This document shows positions 8,191 through 10,673 of a stretch of 10,673 bases of DNA, one piece after another. A program made the position numbers and the translations under genes. The stretch lies in NCBI GenBank assembly GCA_009663005.1, contig VIGQ01002180.1, positions 1 through 10,673 on the forward strand. Direction: 5' to 3'. The DNA comes from Actinidia chinensis. Lineage: Eukaryota > Streptophyta > Magnoliopsida > Ericales > Actinidiaceae. The first letter of the stretch is position 1. Each line of letters begins with the position of its first letter. Under the pieces are notes generated by a model. The model had not been told where the DNA came from, did no database searches, and was given only the letters and a program-made list of their open reading frames with translations.

Positions 8191-8362
8191 CTAGCGTTTT
8201 TAGGTTACTGGCCCATTGGATGTTTTACTATTTTTTAGATTTGGGTGAGGTAAATTTTTTCAATATTTCTATCGAATTTAAACGTAAAGATACACTGTGT
8301 TCGTGCTTCTTTAAATCTGGGTGAAGCAATATTCTTTGATCCCTAAGTTTGTCCCCCAAGGG

Positions 8363-9820
8363 GTAGACAATTTGCTTGCCGCGTTAAATGAGGCTAGGCC
8401 GTCAATGCCCGTTTAAATAATATTTATTTGTTCGTTAGTTCCTTAAAATGTATTTTGACTTCGGAGAGGAAAAGAGATTGCCTCTCAAGGAGCTGGATTC
8501 TATCTAGTTCTTTAACGATGTATTTGGATCACACAATCTAGAGAGATAGATATTTGTGTTGAAAAAAACAAAATTAGCGAGAGATTGTTTTTTTGATGTT
8601 GATTATTTTGAAATTTAAAAAAAAATACATTTTCAGATCATCTAATCAGAGGGAAACTGAAAAAATAAAGATTTCATTGATAGTTACAAACACAATCACT
8701 TACACTATTATAATTATCCGAAAATTGTTGTTAGATCAAGATTTTATGGAAAAAAAAAAATAAAATAAAATATTAAAGGATAAAATGAGGCGACTTTTAA
8801 TCCTCAAAAAAAGTATTAAAGTAGCCAAGCTGTTAAGGTAAACTTTCCTTATCAACATAGCGGTTAAAAAAAAGTTTTTATAGTTCAGTATAGAACTAAA
8901 ATAAAACTATTCCCAAGCGGACACAAACAATGCCATTTTTGTGAAAGCATAATGAAGGAAATAATCAAATGAAGGTTTGCAAAAAATTGTTTTTTAATTC
9001 TGAAAATAGTTTTTAAAAATTATTATTTTGAAAAAAAAAATATTTAGTTTTAAAAAAAATAACTTTTATTTTTAAAAAAAACTGTTATATTTTATGAAAC
9101 TGTTTTCAATAAAAATATATATTTCAAAAATTATTTTTTAACTATTTTTTTGATTAACTGTTTTAAAAAAAAATTTTTTAGAAAAACTGGTAAATTTCAA
9201 AAAAAAAAGTGTTTATCCAAAAAGAAAAATAAAATATAAAAAAAAGAAATAAAATTTAATAAAAAAATATTATTAAAAAAATTAATAAAAAAAAAGAAAA
9301 TAAACAAGAACAAAAAAAAGGAGGCGACTTGAGCTGAGGAGACGGAGAGAGACGAGAGGGAGCCTCCCCCTGCTCCGGTTGGTGCAATATAGTAATTGTC
9401 CATAGATTGTGAGGATAAATTAGTAATTTTACAAGGAATAATAACATCGTTTGGGGACAAACTCTGACAAGGGAGGGTTGTATCTTTTTTCAAAAACCTC
9501 AGGACTTTTGTCTTTAAGCGAACCTCAGAGAGGTCAATGTTATCTTCAACCCTTTATTTTGGTGAATGGAGTATTGTTGCATTCTATCAAGTTTTTTAAT
9601 TGGACAATGATCCTATTTTTAAATTTTTTGTAAACTAAGTTAAACGTGTACCATATTATAGGTAGGATTTTATTTGTGATTTTAAAACAGCAAGAAAATT
9701 TGATGCCAAACTAGAAGGCTCTAGACTTTTTGAAAATATTAATAAGTAGGGTGCCACACAAATTCATATGTATAAGAGCATAAATTTAATAAAAAATTAA
9801 CTTTTGAAACATGAATTTTA
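8363..9820. other. A/T-rich region without recognisable genes
   Basis: No intact gene is supported. Position 8905-8930 (CCCAAGCGGACACAAAC) reads like the outer end of a plant MITE, but a clear partner near 8515 is lacking. From about 8985 to 9300 the DNA is mostly A and T runs with repeated AACTGTT words, in the style of decayed plant MITEs. A patch at 9320-9385 is G/C-richer (GAGGAGACGGAGAGAGACGA). Open frames on both strands around 9197-9633 are short, low-complexity on the minus side, and show no recognisable domain. Confidence 0.45.
9812..9820. repeat. Left target duplication of the MITE
   Basis: TGAATTTTA matches TTGATTTTA at 9976-9984 in seven of nine positions; nine bases is the usual Mutator-type target length. 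Confidence 0.5.
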
Positions 9821-9939
9821 GGGAATGATTTTCACACTCCTCAAATTATTTTGCACTTCAAATAGGCGTACAGAAATCAATACTATAGGTTGTGATTTCT
9901 ACACTTCTACTTTTATAAAATTTTAGAGTGCAGACAGAG

Positions 9940-9971
<32 letters not shown>

Positions 9972-9975
9972 GTCC
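9821..9975. mobile_element. 155-bp MITE, probably Mutator-like
   Basis: The ends are inverted repeats of about 33 bp. The left reads GGGAATGATTTTCACACTCC; the right, on the minus strand, reads GGACGAAATGATTTATACAC then TCCTAAAATTGATTT, matching the left's continuation TCAAATTATTTT. Inside, ACAGAAATCA and TGATTTCTACAC continue the dyad, so the whole element is a foldback. The flanks form a 9-bp imperfect duplication, which with G-starting ends favours a Mutator-like MITE over hAT or Tourist types. It has no coding capacity. Confidence 0.72.
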
Positions 9976-9984
9976 TTGATTTTA
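9976..9984. repeat. Right target duplication of the MITE
   Basis: TTGATTTTA directly follows the element's terminal TCC and pairs with 9812-9820 at seven of nine bases. Confidence 0.5.
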
Positions 9985-10144
9985 TTTTTTATTTTATTAT
10001 TATTCTATCTATCATTATTGTAATCATAAAGCGATCATTAACAATTTTGTTCTTACGAAAACAGAAATAATATAAATGAATATTTTTATTTAAAAAAATA
10101 TAAATAGCTTCCTGATTGAGTTTGTTTAAACCAAATAGAGCTAA
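9985..10144. other. Unassigned A/T-rich spacer
   Basis: I see no gene or repeat. It separates the MITE from the abrupt GC-rich block that begins near 10145. Confidence 0.4.
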
Positions 10145-10202
10145 TCGCGCGTCCGTGGTTAACACACTTGGGAGCCCCGTGTCAACAAATCTGGGCGACA
10201 AT

Positions 10203-10216
10203 GGGGGGGGGGGGGG
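10203..10216. repeat. G14 homopolymer
   Basis: Fourteen consecutive G residues, followed by CCC. A run this long is hard to sequence, so its length is uncertain. Confidence 0.9.
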
Positions 10217-10230
10217 CCCAAGGCAGGAAG

Positions 10231-10293
10231 GACGGCGCGGCCACGCGCCGCGCGCAAGGGCGTCGCCGCGCCGCGGCCCTCGCGCGGCGCGGG
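10231..10293. other. CpG-dense GC-rich island with two hairpins
   Basis: Of 63 bases, 57 are G or C and about 19 CpG dinucleotides occur, in sharp contrast to the AT-rich surroundings. Two strong stems are visible: CGGCGCG/CGCGCCG with a 4-base loop (10233-10250), and CCGCGCCGCG/CGCGGCGCGG with a 7-base loop (10266-10292). Open frames through it in several directions give only Ala/Arg/Pro/Gly-rich text with no domain, so I do not call a gene. Confidence 0.8.
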
Positions 10294-10442
10294 AGAAGGA
10301 AGAAGGGGGGTGAAGGGGTGAAGAGATGAGAGGGGAAAAAGAAGGGAAAAAAAAAGGAAAGGAAAAAAAGGGAAGGAGAGAAAAGGGCGGGGGAAAAGGG
10401 AACAAGAAGGGCGGGGAGGGTCGGGGGGAAAAAAAAGAGGGG
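10291..10442 (+). repeat. Purine-rich G/A tract, 152 bp
   Basis: On the plus strand 144 of 152 bases are A or G, including an uninterrupted 60-base purine run (10328-10387). Such tracts can form triplex DNA in principle. The minus-strand frames here read as runs of Phe, Pro, Ser and Leu and are by-products of the composition. Confidence 0.88.
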
Positions 10443-10446
10443 CGAA

Positions 10447-10673
10447 CAATAATATTTTTTTTGCAAAACAATTTGTTTAGGTATCAATAAAACTGTTTGA
10501 ACAAATTATTTTTTAAAAACAAAACAAACTATTTTAGTAAAAAAATATTTTCTCAAAAATAATAATTTTTGGTTTTAAAAGAATTTATTTTCAAATTAAT
10601 TTTATATTAAAAAAACGATCAAAAAAACTTATTTTCTGTTAAAAATAATCAAACAAAGGTCAAAATATTTTTA
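10447..10673. other. A/T-rich right end, possible MITE remnant
   Basis: No gene is visible. Read on the minus strand, the last bases give CCTTTGTTTGATTATTTTTA followed by AACAGAAAATAAG, a style seen at the ends of many plant MITEs. The matching end is not found inside the window. Confidence 0.3.

Larger units (their letters stand above)
5079..8362. repeat. Copy B of the 1.3-kb direct repeat, interrupted
   Basis: Left part 5079-5864 matches copy A up to about position 4000, and right part 7813-8362 matches copy A from about 4001 to 4537. Removing the 1,948-bp insertion and one 5-bp target copy leaves about 1,331 bp, close to copy A's 1,311 bp. Homology ends shortly after AAGGGGTAGA at both copies. 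The left edge starts near AAAATTTTAAAACGTTTGACG. No gene is visible inside; short open frames here come from the (TA)n tract and T-rich runs. Confidence 0.85.

Noticed and set aside
2610..8362. Copies A and B as the two LTRs of one short retrotransposon with a 541-bp interior
   Set aside because: No tRNA primer site follows copy A, no polypurine tract precedes copy B, the ends are not TG...CA, and divergence between copies is high.
8512..8935. MITE bounded by GATGTATTTGGATC and the inverse of GGACACAAACAATGC
   Set aside because: The ends match only loosely and no convincing flanking duplication was found.
9197..9493. 98-residue minus-strand frame ending in a Phe-rich tail
   Set aside because: Half of it is a translated A/T homopolymer region, with no recognisable domain or start context.
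9989..10487. Overlapping 96-160 residue minus-strand frames and a 65-residue plus-strand frame
   Set aside because: They are Phe/Pro/Ser/Leu or Gly/Arg-rich products of a purine tract and a GC-rich block. Several frames are open at once, as expected from composition, and no domain is visible.
8985..10590. Inverted pair of A/T-rich blocks (about 8996-9045 and 10530-10585) as terminal repeats of a large element
   Set aside because: The matches are low-complexity A and T runs, and the outer sequence does not continue in inverted order.

Overview
This window looks like intergenic DNA from a flowering plant nuclear genome, probably a eudicot, although the species cannot be read from the sequence. 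It is strongly AT-rich, has no convincing intact protein gene on either strand, and is packed with plant-type repeats: a hAT-like non-autonomous transposon, an LTR-like insertion, a small Mutator-like MITE, a tRNA-derived SINE-like head, a possible Helitron end, tandem repeats and (TA)n microsatellites. The longer open frames all lie in simple repeats, homopolymer runs or GC-rich low-complexity DNA, and I read none of them as genes.

Layout. Positions 1-275 are unassigned and may be the flank or 3' untranslated part of a gene to the left. About 276-1958 is a possible non-autonomous Helitron that carries a 261-bp tandem repeat (351 to about 1010). About 2080-2268 contains a minus-strand SINE-like element. 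The main structure is a unit of about 1.3 kb present twice in direct orientation: copy A (about 2610-4537) and copy B (about 5079-8362). Copy A is split by a 609-bp hAT-like element (2784-3392) with a perfect 8-bp target duplication. Copy B is split by a 1,948-bp LTR-like insertion (5865-7812) with a perfect 5-bp target duplication. Each copy preserves the other's empty site, so both insertions can be dated after the duplication. Removing the insertions gives nearly equal unit lengths (about 1,311 and 1,331 bp). The right part of each unit is a long imperfect palindrome.

To the right, 8363-9820 is A/T-rich and largely unassigned. A 155-bp MITE lies at 9821-9975. A sharply different block at about 10145-10446 holds a G14 run, a roughly 90% GC, CpG-dense segment with two hairpins, and a 152-bp purine-rich tract. 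The window ends in A/T-rich DNA.

No genes work together here. The interest lies in the nested insertion history and the odd composition of the right end. I found no new protein or RNA system that I could defend.
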